Assembly: GCA_018373675.1 (NCBI GenBank)
Contig: JAHAGQ010000004.1
Coordinates: 60,242 to 124,241 of the forward strand
Direction of reading: 5' to 3'
Source of the DNA: Collinsella sp.
Lineage (GTDB): Bacteria > Actinomycetota > Coriobacteriia > Coriobacteriales > Coriobacteriaceae
Length of the DNA stretch: 64,000 nucleotides
The position numbers and the translations under genes were made by a program. A model generated the notes under the pieces. It saw only the letters and a list, made by a program, of their open reading frames with translations, made no database searches and had not been told where the DNA came from. Below are positions 14,796 to 23,668 of this stretch, one piece after another (the stretch's first letter is position 1; every line of letters starts with the position of its first letter).

Positions 14796-15330
14796 CTAGG
14801 CAGGCATTTTTTCTAAGTAGGCCAGTTGCTTCAGAAGCAGCTGGAGAGTAATTGACATTCCAAATATTTCCATGAAAGTGAAGTCTGGCTCGCCACCGTT
14901 TACAGAGGGAAGCATAATTGCCTGGCGTGCCATCCTTGTAGCATTGAACTTGTACAGATAGCCAAACTTGCTCTTTTGCTGCTGGATGGCGACTTTTAGG
15001 AAGAGGTAGATAAACTCGTTGCCCTTGTTGTTCTTGACGTGAAAGCGTTTAACGTCATCGGAGAAAATGCACTCATAGGGGTGGTAGAACCCAAGGCAGA
15101 CGCCATTACCGTTATAGTTCACGCCAAGGACATTGTTGTCGAGCGACGAATTCTTATCAGCCGTAAAACCGGCAATCCCGTTGCTATTGTCAAGCGCCCC
15201 AATAAACGGTCGTCTTCCATACTTTCGGTTACGAGATTCCAAGCGCCTCCCGGAACGAATGTCGAATATTTGGCTGATTGAGTACGATTTCCAATCTCTT
15301 TCGTGCAGTGAGGAGTGGTCGAACTCGGGG
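14796..15330 (-). pseudogene. R-M specificity subunit, second target-recognition domain (out of frame with the first)
   Basis: This stretch encodes the second TRD of the specificity subunit. The domain opens upstream of any good start with HERDWKSYSISQIFDIRSG, parallel to NRDWAPFKISDLFQPARG of the first TRD, and continues through RRPFIGALDNSNGIAG to YLEKMPA. It is in a different frame from the first half: the stop taa at 15331-15333 intervenes immediately after a GA repeat. A TTG at 15242 with gggagg 3 bases upstream could start a shorter product, but it would cut off the domain's beginning. Adding one GA dinucleotide would join the halves into a protein of about 363 residues. Either a phase-off state, a broken gene or an assembly error is possible. 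Confidence 0.7.
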
Positions 15331-15885
15331 TTATTTACTCTCTCTCTCGATGGAGGCGATGCGCTTCATCAGGAATTCGCGGCAGCGCTGGACTTGAATG
15401 GCTTCTCGCTCGCGGATGTAATCCTCCATGAACTGCCAATCGGGATTGCTGGACTCATCGATGGGAAGCATTACTCGTAGCAAATTGAGCCGTTTTAGGC
15501 TGATCGACCTTCCGTGGCCGAATAGCGTTCGCTGTTTAGAAATGGATGCGGCCACGAATTGCATGGCATATCTTGAGAGGTTTCCGATTGAGTCTCTTGG
15601 CCTTAAGTCCGTTACGTGGGTGTCGAGAGCGAACTCCATTGGTTGGTAGTACGCGAGACCCGCCCCGCCATCGCCGTCGTTGTTTAGAGTGATGGCGTGG
15701 CCACGATGAAGTCTTTCGTTTGGGATAGAGACAAAAGCCTTTACGCCGTTGTCGCAGTTGCGAGCGGAAATAAGTGGAACGTCTCCGACTTGAAGAGAGG
15801 TCATGTTTTTCTCGGTGCCGCGAGCCGGTTGAAATAAATCCGAGATTTTAAAGGGTGCCCAATCCCTGTTATTCAAATCGAGCAT
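15331..15885 (-). CDS. R-M specificity subunit, first target-recognition domain
   Basis: Encodes 184 residues of a type I HsdS / type IIB B-subunit-like DNA-recognition protein. The ATG at 15885 has gaggaggg 5 bases upstream and overlaps the end of the methylase gene by 17 bases, which shows translational coupling. The TRD begins NRDWAPFKISDLFQPARGT, includes VPLISARNCDNGV, and ends in a long helix (WQFMEDYIREREAIQVQRCR) that would be the conserved inter-TRD spacer helix. Translation stops directly after the (GA)n tract. A single-TRD product could dimerise as known half-HsdS proteins do, so it need not be inactive. Confidence 0.75.
   Translation of the reverse strand: MLDLNNRDWAPFKISDLFQPARGTEKNMTSLQVGDVPLISARNCDNGVKAFVSIPNERLHRGHAITLNNDGDGGAGLAYYQPMEFALDTHVTDLRPRDSIGNLSRYAMQFVAASISKQRTLFGHGRSISLKRLNLLRVMLPIDESSNPDWQFMEDYIREREAIQVQRCREFLMKRIASIERESK
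15338..15348. repeat. (GA)5 dinucleotide tract at the hsdS frameshift
   Basis: Five and a half CT/GA units lie immediately before the premature stop (minus strand gagagagagag then taaataa). Gain of one unit, or loss of two, gives a continuous frame across both TRDs; loss of one unit also terminates. Confidence 0.7.
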
Positions 15886-17794
15886 CGGGGCCCTCCTCGA
15901 AGAGATAGCTACGACCATGAGAAACCATGTCTAGCTGGAATGTTAGATAATCGGCTATTGCCTTCTCGAAATCCTCTTCGGTAGGTATCTCGTCGTTGAA
16001 GTAATAGAAGCTGTGCAGCCACTCGTCATCTGGCTTGACGGTCGAGCTGACGCAGAATTTCGATGGGGCGTCTTCGCGGCCGTTCCAAACGTCAAGAAGA
16101 TGCTGCTTTCTGTCCTTTGCAGAGTCGCCTTCGACCAGGCCGACGTGCGCCCTTACCTCATAGCCATCATCCCTAAAGTCGATGAAACGGCATTCCTTTT
16201 CAGGGTCATGTGGTTCGCCGGCGGTGAACACGGCTATGACGGGATTCGTTCCGACCCCATAGAATGTATCGGTGTTGCACGTAATAACGCCTTCGAGGGT
16301 GTGATGCTTGAGGATGGAGACCTTGAACTCCTTCTCGGCTTTGCTTTTTCCGGTCATGGATGATTGCGGAACGATGACCGCCGCTCTCGCACCTATTGTG
16401 AGAGAGTCGAGAAGACGTTCCACAAAAGATAGCTCGTATTGGCTTGGATCCGCTTTGGTTCCTTGGCTGTATGGAGGATTCATCAGCCCGACCGTTGCCC
16501 CTTTGAGCTGTATCTGGGCCGGGTTTTGCTTGAGGAAATCGCAGCATTCGAGGTTACTGTTTCCGTCTCGCCTAAGAATCATGTTTGCAGCCGCGACTGC
16601 AAACATGTTGCTTTGGAGCTCGATGCCGTGAAGGCGCTTTTTCTTAATGTCTTTGCGTTGCTGCTCGCTGGTTGCAGAAGAAAGCATGCGATGCATGGCG
16701 GCGATGAGAAATCCCGCCGTTCCGCATGTTGGGTCGAGCACCGTATCTGTAGGCTTAACATCAACGAGCTCACACATAAGGTCGCAGATGTGCTTTGGCG
16801 TGAGTACGATGCCGAGTGTTTGGCCGTCCCCGCCGGAATAGCTCATAAACTCGCCGTAAAAGCGACCTATGAAGTCTTCAGAAGTCTGCTGGTACTTGAT
16901 GCTTTTGAAAACGTGTTCGTTAAGGAAGTTCGTGTAGTAGTGCAACGGGGTCATCCCTAGGGTGTCATTGACCTCGTTTAAGCGAAAGCTTGTTTGAACA
17001 ATGCCGAACTCAGCAAGAAGCTTGTTTTTCTTCACATCTGGCCCGACGTTGGAGCGCGTGAGTCTTCCACGAATGGCGTTCATCAGCTTATCGCCGTCGC
17101 GCATGCCTTCGGTCTGGTCCCCGGTAAGGGAATCGATTGAGAATCCGCCGTATTCGATTTCATCCAAAGCTAGAAGAATCCCCGCTACCACAAGAGCCTT
17201 GTCTTGGTCCTTGATGGAGCCGTAGGTGCGAAGATATTCGTGAAGCTCTGCCGCATCCTTGAGAATTTGTTCGGTGGTCTTCTCGACGTCGGTTGGTTCG
17301 TCAAGAACATACCGTGTGTAGTATTCAACGATGTTGCTCGGTGAGAGCCAAGTGAACGATTCGAGGTCTGGGAGCCTCTTGTAGCCTTCTCGGTCATTCA
17401 CGAACACGGGAGATATGGTGTGATGCTTGGAGTCCCCTGAAACCCCAACGGCGAAGACCTCAGTGAAAGGGCTCTTCTTTGCGATGTGCGAGGCGTAGTG
17501 ATAGGCACCGTTGACGGCATAATCGGTAACGGCCTCGGTGCTCATGTCGAGGATGTCAGAATCTGTTAGCTTTTCATGTCGGCTCTGGCTCGCCTTATCT
17601 TCGATGACAAGAACAAAGCGGCCAATTTTCGAAACGTATTCAGGATAGCCAGCGTTTCCCGTTCCGCGCTTGGATGCGTCCTTGAGGGCGTTGTCGATTT
17701 CTTTGATGCTGCTCCCCTGTGATGTGAACTCAATATCACATTCGGTGAGCCTGTCGGCAACCCAAAGGTCGAGTGCGGCTTCTTTCCTGGCCAT
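15869..17794 (-). CDS. Combined nuclease/N6-adenine methyltransferase subunit, BcgI-A-like type IIB R-M
   Basis: Encodes 641 residues from the ATG at 17794 (aaagga upstream). The N-terminal 100 residues carry a PD-(D/E)XK-type nuclease motif, P51-E52-x12-E65-D66-K67 (PEYVSK...VIEDKAS). Then comes a helical domain, and a type I-like gamma-class methyltransferase with motif I DPTCGTAGFL from residue 354 and motif IV NPPY at 439-442. A nuclease and a methylase in one chain of about 640 residues, followed by one specificity gene and no HsdR, is the BcgI (type IIB) arrangement, in which DNA is cut on both sides of the recognition site. A plain HsdM with a nuclease-like extra domain is the alternative. 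The recognition sequence cannot be read from the protein. Confidence 0.8.
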   Translation of the reverse strand: MARKEAALDLWVADRLTECDIEFTSQGSSIKEIDNALKDASKRGTGNAGYPEYVSKIGRFVLVIEDKASQSRHEKLTDSDILDMSTEAVTDYAVNGAYHYASHIAKKSPFTEVFAVGVSGDSKHHTISPVFVNDREGYKRLPDLESFTWLSPSNIVEYYTRYVLDEPTDVEKTTEQILKDAAELHEYLRTYGSIKDQDKALVVAGILLALDEIEYGGFSIDSLTGDQTEGMRDGDKLMNAIRGRLTRSNVGPDVKKNKLLAEFGIVQTSFRLNEVNDTLGMTPLHYYTNFLNEHVFKSIKYQQTSEDFIGRFYGEFMSYSGGDGQTLGIVLTPKHICDLMCELVDVKPTDTVLDPTCGTAGFLIAAMHRMLSSATSEQQRKDIKKKRLHGIELQSNMFAVAAANMILRRDGNSNLECCDFLKQNPAQIQLKGATVGLMNPPYSQGTKADPSQYELSFVERLLDSLTIGARAAVIVPQSSMTGKSKAEKEFKVSILKHHTLEGVITCNTDTFYGVGTNPVIAVFTAGEPHDPEKECRFIDFRDDGYEVRAHVGLVEGDSAKDRKQHLLDVWNGREDAPSKFCVSSTVKPDDEWLHSFYYFNDEIPTEEDFEKAIADYLTFQLDMVSHGRSYLFEEGPDARFE

Positions 17795-18350
17795 GTGAAA
17801 TCCTTTGATAACGAGCTGGTGCGAATTGAATCGCGACAAAGATATCCAACAGTTTAACCTCCGGCTATAGAGCAAAGGAAAACTACTTCCAATCGGAATT
17901 ATCGAACGGTAGCGATTCGAGGTTGTCACGTAGCGATCGGCCTTGAGGCCGATGGGTCCCGCTTATGGGCGGGACCTCCGCGACGCATAGCGTCGCTCTC
18001 GCTGCGGCTCCCTGGCAACGCTCCCCAGGGTCGCGTTTCGTCCGCCTCCGCTCACGCCGGCCCCACCCGCCGAACGGCTTCGCTCGATGGCTTCCAGAAG
18101 TCGCCATCGCTCCGCCGTGGTCGCCGGGCGGGGCCTCTCGCGCCGGGTCGCCGGGCACCGTCGTGCGACGCTCCCCATGGGTCGCGTCTCCTCGGCGTCG
18201 GCTCAACCGGCGCTCACCTGCCTGGGCTCGCGTTGCCTTGGCAACCGGCTCGCTCCGTGCAGGCAAGATATGGATTCCGTTGCACGGAATCATCTTGCCC
18301 GCCTGCGGCGGGGCGGCGAACCGCTCCGAGGTCGCTCTCGCCGAAGGGCT
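17795..18350. other. GC-rich non-coding region of element 1, oriT candidate
   Basis: No convincing gene in about 550 bases between the R-M genes and the mob operon. It includes a strong imperfect hairpin (gcaggcaagat at 18259-18269 pairing with atcttgcc/gcctgc up to 18306, with inner arms ggattccg/cggaatc), a shorter one near 17955 (ggtcccgc...gcgggacc) and many cgct-rich short repeats. Its place beside the relaxase makes it a candidate transfer origin, but no nic consensus was identified. Confidence 0.4.
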
Positions 18351-18386
18351 AAAAGAAAAGGCCGGGACGCCTGTTGCGTCCCGGCC
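18351..18386 (-). terminator. Terminator of the element 1 mob operon
   Basis: On the minus strand, ggccgggacgc pairs with gcgtcccggcc around 5 bases, followed by ttttctttt. It lies 9 bases after the relaxase stop. Confidence 0.85.
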
Positions 18387-18394
18387 CCAAGAGC

Positions 18395-19333
18395 TCAGTC
18401 GTCGCGCCCGTTCTGATTCTCCAGCGCCTTTCGCTCAAGCTCCCAGAACGCCCGCATCGCCGTCGCTATCCCGCGCAGCGTGAAGCGGACGGTGATGCCG
18501 GTCGAGCGGTCGACGGCGAAACCGAGCCTTCCGCCGTTGACCTTCCTCACGGCCCCGAGCGACTTCGAGGGGAAGCGGTACTGGAGGCTCCCGCCCTTGG
18601 ACTTGGCGAGCTCGATGCCGTCCCGCCTGAGCCGCCGCTCAAGCTCGCCCATCCGGTCGGGGCAGTCGCGCATGCGCCCGACCTCCTCGACGCGACGGGC
18701 GACCGCCACGCGGACGCGGGCGTTCTCGGAGCGCTCGGCCTGCCCCTTGCGGGCCATGTCGCGTTCCTCCCTGCCCGGCTGTCTCGCGTGGACGCGCGAG
18801 TTGGCCTTGCCGCGCTCAAGCTGCCTGAGCCCATACTTCTCGTCCAAGGCGCGGACGGTCTTCACCCTCGCGGTTGCGGCCTTGCGTGCGGGACCCTCGT
18901 CGAGCCTCCTGCCCGTCTCAAGGTCGCTGCGGTTGATGCCGAGGTGCACGGCATAGCGGTCGGTGCCGTCCGCGCGGCAGCGCTCGCGGTGAAGCACCAT
19001 CACGACCTCCTGGTTCGGATAGCGCTCGGCCACATAGGCCCGAGCGTATTTCATGCACATTTCAGGCGTCATCTTTCCGCCGTTGAGGTCGCACTCGTCG
19101 GGGAGGAAACCGAGTATTTGGTGCTGCATGTAGGTGCACTTGGCCCCCGCCTTCCCTGGCCTGTCGTGGCCCATGGCCCTCCTCGTGTCTGTCATTTCCT
19201 GGAACCAGCGGTCTTCGTCGATGATGTTCTGGGTGTCGTGCGCGAGCGCCTTGTCCCTGTCCCATGAGAGGTAGTCCCTGAGCCGGGAGAGGTGCCCCTC
19301 GCTGCAAACGCTCGTCTGCTTGATTGCCGTCAT
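18395..19333 (-). CDS. Relaxase (mobilisation nuclease) of element 1
   Basis: A 312-residue DNA-nicking transesterase that would start conjugative transfer at oriT. The N-terminal domain carries YMQHQILGFLPDECDLNGGK and the metal/active region RYAVHLGINRSDLETG. The C-terminal half is basic and helical. The same signatures occur in the relaxase of element 2 (HQILAFLPEEC, RYAVHMAINRTDLLTG), so both belong to one family. I place it near the MobP/Mob_Pre-like relaxases, but the exact MOB class needs profiles. It is last in the operon MobC - coupling protein - relaxase (gap 9 bases to the coupling protein) and is followed by a strong terminator. Confidence 0.85.
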   Translation of the reverse strand: MTAIKQTSVCSEGHLSRLRDYLSWDRDKALAHDTQNIIDEDRWFQEMTDTRRAMGHDRPGKAGAKCTYMQHQILGFLPDECDLNGGKMTPEMCMKYARAYVAERYPNQEVVMVLHRERCRADGTDRYAVHLGINRSDLETGRRLDEGPARKAATARVKTVRALDEKYGLRQLERGKANSRVHARQPGREERDMARKGQAERSENARVRVAVARRVEEVGRMRDCPDRMGELERRLRRDGIELAKSKGGSLQYRFPSKSLGAVRKVNGGRLGFAVDRSTGITVRFTLRGIATAMRAFWELERKALENQNGRDD

Positions 19334-19342
19334 GGGCCCTCC

Positions 19343-21259
19343 CTAGTCGAGCGAGAGACCGCTGAACTTGCTGGTCGGCTCGGCCTTCGCCTTCTTCTTC
19401 GGCTCGGGCCATTCGAGGCACCAGGGGATGACGCGCTCGCCCATCTTCCCGGCTGCGGCCTCGTCCAGCCGCCTCTGATAAGCGCGGCGCTTCTCCGTCT
19501 CGTGCTCCGGAGTCCCGAGGTCGAAGTGCTCCTTCGTGGGTGTCTTAGTGCAATCGGTGACGGGTGAGCGGAAGACCCCGGCTCGCTCGGTGGGCATGCC
19601 GTTGTCCGCGTGTTTCACGACGACTATCCCGTCTCGGTCCGGGGCCATGTCGCGCCACTCCCATGCGTGCACCACATCGTCGGCGCTCTTGCTGTAGGAG
19701 GTCGAGGCCGACGAGCCCGACGCCGCCTTGCTGCTGCTCGTGCCCTGCGTGTGGCGGGTGGTCTTGCCTATGAGCTCGGTGAAGTACCGGCGGTCCTCCT
19801 CCTCGGCGAGCTTCATGGCGACCTTGACGCCGCAGTTCGCGAGAATCTTCCTGCGCCCGTCTCGCTCACCGTATTTATTAAGCTGGGATATACCCTGCGT
19901 TGCCCCCGTCCAGTAAATCTGGAACGACCTTCCAAGTGAAAGGAGGACGGGCAGGCACTCGACGCGGGGGAGGTTGCCCCACTCGTCGCCGAGTATCTGC
20001 ACGGGGCGGGGGAGCCTGCCGCCGTTGGAGTCGGCGGTGGCCTGGACGGACGCCCAGAGCTGCGAGAGGAATATCGCCGCTATGCAGTTGTAGGGCGAGC
20101 CCTCGTCGAGCACGTGGAGGAACACGGCGCTCTTGTTCTCAAGGACCGAACGCGGGTCGATGTCGGACCCGGACGTCATCCATGCGACCGGGGCTGACGA
20201 GAACGGGCGGAGCGCCACCTTGAGCGTCGAGAGGATACTCCTGAGCTCGTTGCCGCCCGAGGAGACGAACTGCGAGGCCCTGTTCTTCGCGGGGTGCCCG
20301 CTCGGCAGGGCGCGAAAGACGGACTTCAATGGTTCGGCCGGGTCGTCGCCTTCGGCCTCGGTGCCACGGTCCAGCACCTCGCAGACGGTCGCCAGGTGCT
20401 TGGACTCCTCGGGGCACTCGTCGGACATGGAGACCAGCAGGACGAGGGCGGACAGGAGCCCCCGCGCGGACGCGGTCCAGTGCGAGCCCTTGCCCTTCTC
20501 GTCGTCCTGTACCACGAGCTCAGCGATGGCGTCTGCCGCCTGCTCGGCCTCCTGGTCCCGGCCCTCGGCGTGGAGGTCGAGCACCTGCCTGAGCGGGTTG
20601 AACCTCTGGCCGCGATAGGGATGCTGCGTGTCGAGCAGGAGGACGCGGTAGCCGCGACGGGCCAGCTCGTCGCCCGTGAGCTCTACGAGCTCGTTCTTCA
20701 CGTCGGAGACGACGAGGGTCGCGGGCTCGGAGCCGTTTGAGCCGTCGCCGTACGAGAACAAATCGATAGAGGGAAGGTAGAGGAAGCGGCTCTTGCCTGA
20801 CCCAGTGGCCCCGGAAACGAAAATCATCTTCTTGGGCTCGAAGAGATAACAGGGCTTGCCGCGCCGCTTGGTGAACCCGTAGACGAACCCGCGCGACGAG
20901 GGGTTGGCCGAGCCATCCCATGTGACGGAGCCCCTCACGACCTCTCGGCCCGTCTTCACATGCGCGTCCCCGAGCACGCCGCCGTCCTCGCCCCTCGCGT
21001 TGAGGGCGCTTGAGTAGGCGATGAGCGAGCATGCGCAGAGCGAGAGGAGGAGGGTGAGGGCGGTGCCCGCCGGGCAGACGGTGAATGAGCCCGAGAGCCA
21101 CCAGCCGAGAACCGTGGCTGCGTCGAGCGCCGAGGGGAGGAACGACGCGTCGAGCGGGAGCCCCGCGACGAGGCGGTCTATGGGGGAGGCGAGCACCGGG
21201 CAGGCGAGCGCGGCGAGGACAATTGAGGTGACGAGCGCCGTGAGTATCTTTGTCTTCAT
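19343..21259 (-). CDS. VirD4/TraG-type coupling protein
   Basis: A 638-residue hexameric ATPase that would link the relaxosome to a type IV secretion channel. Two N-terminal membrane segments (about 5-25 and 62-85) precede the ATPase. Walker A is GATGSGKS at 150-157, and the Walker B region is ILGDEWGNLPRVECLP. The QGISQLNKYG...ILANCGVKV stretch is typical of TraG/VirD4 proteins. A Ser-rich linker and a charged C-terminus follow. Its ATG overlaps the stop of the MobC-like gene by 4 bases. No VirB4 or channel genes are present, so it presumably serves a helper's channel. Confidence 0.92.
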   Translation of the reverse strand: MKTKILTALVTSIVLAALACPVLASPIDRLVAGLPLDASFLPSALDAATVLGWWLSGSFTVCPAGTALTLLLSLCACSLIAYSSALNARGEDGGVLGDAHVKTGREVVRGSVTWDGSANPSSRGFVYGFTKRRGKPCYLFEPKKMIFVSGATGSGKSRFLYLPSIDLFSYGDGSNGSEPATLVVSDVKNELVELTGDELARRGYRVLLLDTQHPYRGQRFNPLRQVLDLHAEGRDQEAEQAADAIAELVVQDDEKGKGSHWTASARGLLSALVLLVSMSDECPEESKHLATVCEVLDRGTEAEGDDPAEPLKSVFRALPSGHPAKNRASQFVSSGGNELRSILSTLKVALRPFSSAPVAWMTSGSDIDPRSVLENKSAVFLHVLDEGSPYNCIAAIFLSQLWASVQATADSNGGRLPRPVQILGDEWGNLPRVECLPVLLSLGRSFQIYWTGATQGISQLNKYGERDGRRKILANCGVKVAMKLAEEEDRRYFTELIGKTTRHTQGTSSSKAASGSSASTSYSKSADDVVHAWEWRDMAPDRDGIVVVKHADNGMPTERAGVFRSPVTDCTKTPTKEHFDLGTPEHETEKRRAYQRRLDEAAAGKMGERVIPWCLEWPEPKKKAKAEPTSKFSGLSLD

Positions 21260-21606
21260 GGTTGTTCCTTTGTTTTTGACAGAAGGTCCGAGAGTTGAGA
21301 GGTCGTGCGGGCTATGAGGTTTAAGGCCTCCGAGAGCCGATGTGCCGTCTGTCCGTCGACCCCGTATTTGTTAATGGCCCGTTGGGCTTGGTTAAGGTTG
21401 TTTCCCTGCCGCTTCATCTCGGTGAGCATCTGCCGGAGGGTCGACTCGTCGGCGATCTTGACCGGTTTCTCTCCGAGATTGAGCGCGGCCTCGCGCATGA
21501 ACGTCGATGGGGGCATGCCGAAAGAGGAGGAGCGGGCCACGATTGCGACCCGCTCCTCATCGGTCATCCTGACGTTTATATGTGCGGTCCTGCTATTGCC
21601 GCGCAT
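21256..21606 (-). CDS. MobC-like relaxosome accessory protein
   Basis: A 116-residue protein with an N-terminal ribbon-helix-helix-like half (AHINVRMTDEERVAIVARSSSFGMPPS) and a C-terminal MobC signature, EMKRQGNNLNQAQRAINKYG. Such proteins bind oriT DNA and help the relaxase to nick. It starts 3 bases after the DnaB-like gene and overlaps the coupling-protein gene by 4 bases, confirming a tight operon. Confidence 0.85.
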   Translation of the reverse strand: MRGNSRTAHINVRMTDEERVAIVARSSSFGMPPSTFMREAALNLGEKPVKIADESTLRQMLTEMKRQGNNLNQAQRAINKYGVDGQTAHRLSEALNLIARTTSQLSDLLSKTKEQP

Positions 21607-21609
21607 CGC

Positions 21610-22506
21610 CTAATCCCTATCGAGGAAGGTGGCATGGGCTCCGTCGAAATCGAGCCGCGCCTCGGCCAACATTCCGTAACGGTTCTTGAGGGCAATGAGC
21701 TTGAGCGGAGTTCCGCTTGCGGGAGGCTCATAGGGAAAGCTGGGCTTACCGTTGTCATCGGCGAGGTAGAGCACAGAGTCGAAGCCGTATTCGACGGCGG
21801 AGGAACCGCCGAACATGCCGAGGCTTGGCTTGGTCGACTTTCCAGACTCGTAGGACTTGCGCGTGGTCGAGCTCAGGGCGATGACGGGCGAGCCATAGAG
21901 GTTCGAAATTTCGCGCAAACCCTTTACGCATGCGGTGATTGCCAGGCGCTCGTCGATGAACTGCTGGTCTGCCGTGGTGCCGCAGGCCAGGAGCTGCAGA
22001 TAATCCACGAAGACGATAGGGGCCTCGTTGCGCTCGCGTGCCACCAGGCCGACGAGGTTCGAGAGCTCGACGGTGTTCAGCGGACCGGTGATGCAGAGAT
22101 TGGGGGCGATGCGGTCGCGGTACATGCCGAGTGCGTTTTCGAAGGCCACGTGCTTGGGGTGGCTCTCCGCCGCCGCATCTGCGACCTCGGAGAGGGCAAG
22201 CTCGGTGCCGCTGAGCCGCGTAAGGCTCTTTTCCAGGAGCTTGTGCGCGGGGAGCTCGGCGGAGACGTAGACGACCGGGTGCCCGTCGTCCGCGAGCTTG
22301 TCGGCCTCCTGCAAGGCCAGGGTCGTCTTGCCCTTGCCGGGTGCGGTGCCGATGGCGTAATTCAGTCCGGGGTAAACGCCACCGAGAACGTCGTTGAGGG
22401 CCTTGAGGCCAAAGTGGGCGACGGGCTGGTCGCCCTCAAGGGCGCTTAGATGCTCGTCGAGCTTATCGGATTCGAAAACGAGGAGGTTGGAGGTCGGGCA
22501 CTGCAT
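21610..22506 (-). CDS. DnaB C-terminal-like ATPase (element replication helicase-like)
   Basis: Encodes 298 residues from the ATG at 22506, which overlaps the stop of the preceding gene (tgatg). It is RecA-fold: Walker A GTAPGKGKT at residues 53-61, Walker B VFVDYLQLL, and the downstream STTRKSYESGK...MFGGSSAVEYGFDSVLYL region equivalent to the DnaB arginine-finger strand. The N-terminal DnaB domain is missing. It may support element replication or plasmid-like maintenance after excision; helicase activity is inferred only from family resemblance. Confidence 0.78.
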   Translation of the reverse strand: MQCPTSNLLVFESDKLDEHLSALEGDQPVAHFGLKALNDVLGGVYPGLNYAIGTAPGKGKTTLALQEADKLADDGHPVVYVSAELPAHKLLEKSLTRLSGTELALSEVADAAAESHPKHVAFENALGMYRDRIAPNLCITGPLNTVELSNLVGLVARERNEAPIVFVDYLQLLACGTTADQQFIDERLAITACVKGLREISNLYGSPVIALSSTTRKSYESGKSTKPSLGMFGGSSAVEYGFDSVLYLADDNGKPSFPYEPPASGTPLKLIALKNRYGMLAEARLDFDGAHATFLDRD

Positions 22507-22748
22507 CACTCGCTCGCCTCTTCAGCGAGCTTTTTGAAGTAGTCGTAGAGGTCTTCCTCCATGACAAAATACTGGTTGGCGATGCGGAAGCAATGATGAG
22601 TCGACTTCATGAGCCGGATGGCACTTGACTGGCCAATGCCGATGAGAATCTGAACATCAAGACGGCTCAAGATACGCTTGGTGCCAGTGCGGCGAAGGTT
22701 GATGCCTGCGGAAATGGCGTCAACCTTGGGGTCATCTGCAAGATGCAT
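22506..22748 (-). CDS. Small winged-helix/excisionase-like DNA-binding protein
   Basis: An 80-residue protein. The segment RLDVQILIGIGQSSAIRLMKS looks like a helix-turn-helix, and FRIANQYFVMEEDLYDYFKKLAEE like the wing and helix of MerR/Xis-type excisionases. caaggag lies 7 bases upstream of the ATG. It leads the DnaB-like ATPase with a one-base overlap. A role as excisionase or as activator of the mob operon fits its place; no direct proof. Confidence 0.6.
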   Translation of the reverse strand: MHLADDPKVDAISAGINLRRTGTKRILSRLDVQILIGIGQSSAIRLMKSTHHCFRIANQYFVMEEDLYDYFKKLAEEASE

Positions 22749-22827
22749 GATAAACTCCTTGTTTGGGGTGCTCGGCTCCTCTTCGAGGTTTGGCGACTAA
22801 GAGAGGGGAGTCGGGTGCCGTTTTTTA

Positions 22828-23556
22828 TTACCAGTCGGAACAAACTTCTTCAAGAAGACTGCTCCATTTGCGACGCAACTCCGGGGTATCCGGGAGTACG
22901 TGCTGGTTGCCGCAGTCTGCGGCAGAGGTCGTGACGCTCTCTTCGAGCGCGGAGAAGGCGTCGGCGAGATAGGCGCATGTCGCGTTCAGTTGGCCGATTT
23001 CGTCAAAATACTCGATGGCGAAGCGCACGAGCGCCACAACGGGGGCGCGGTTATAGTTGGTGGACGCCTCGTCCATCAGGGTGCGGCCGTACTTCACCGC
23101 CCTGTCGGTCTCGTAATCGACAAAGGGGTCTGAGGGATCGCGCGGAACCTTGTGCTCCATAAAGTCAATGACGGAATCAAAGCAGCGACGAAGGTGCGGC
23201 ATGTCCATCGCGCCGGTAAAGAGCGCGGTCCCACAACGCCTCTCGTGGATTAGCTCGAAACCGAACTCGACAATGGGCTTATAGCCGCCGTGGGCGACGG
23301 TTCCCGTCGCGCCAGTGACGTTCGAACGCAGAACGTCCGAGACGCTCGCAAACAGACCACTACCGCTGTAGACGTCGAGCATCCTGTCCCTCGGAAATGC
23401 CGGGGAGGGAAGCACCTCGTCAAAGACAAGGCCGATAATGGCTTTTGACTCATCGGTCGCTCGAAGGTAAGCCTCGTCGGAGACCATCTGTGAGAAGGGG
23501 GTCTTGAGGTTTTCGGGTATGCGGATACGCTTCTCGGCCTTCTTCTTATAGACCAT
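22828..23556 (-). CDS. Hypothetical protein of element 1
   Basis: Encodes 242 residues from the ATG at 23556, which has ggaggtga at ideal spacing; a longer frame to 23652 lacks such a site. The N-terminus is basic (VYKKKAEKRIRIP). The body is mixed alpha/beta with a Gly/Ser stretch (DVYSGSGLFASVSDVLRSNVTGATG) and a helical C-terminus. No signal peptide, membrane helix or known motif is visible. It lies between integrase and the replication/mob genes, where regulators or accessory functions are usual. I do not recognise it. Confidence 0.6.
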   Translation of the reverse strand: MVYKKKAEKRIRIPENLKTPFSQMVSDEAYLRATDESKAIIGLVFDEVLPSPAFPRDRMLDVYSGSGLFASVSDVLRSNVTGATGTVAHGGYKPIVEFGFELIHERRCGTALFTGAMDMPHLRRCFDSVIDFMEHKVPRDPSDPFVDYETDRAVKYGRTLMDEASTNYNRAPVVALVRFAIEYFDEIGQLNATCAYLADAFSALEESVTTSAADCGNQHVLPDTPELRRKWSSLLEEVCSDW

Positions 23557-23668
23557 TTTATTCACCTCCAATCGTTTGTCTGCAATCATCGTACCATCAG
23601 ACGGCGCATGTAGCCCTAGTAGTAGCCCACCGTATGAAGAGATAGTGAACATCGAGGTAAACTAGCTA

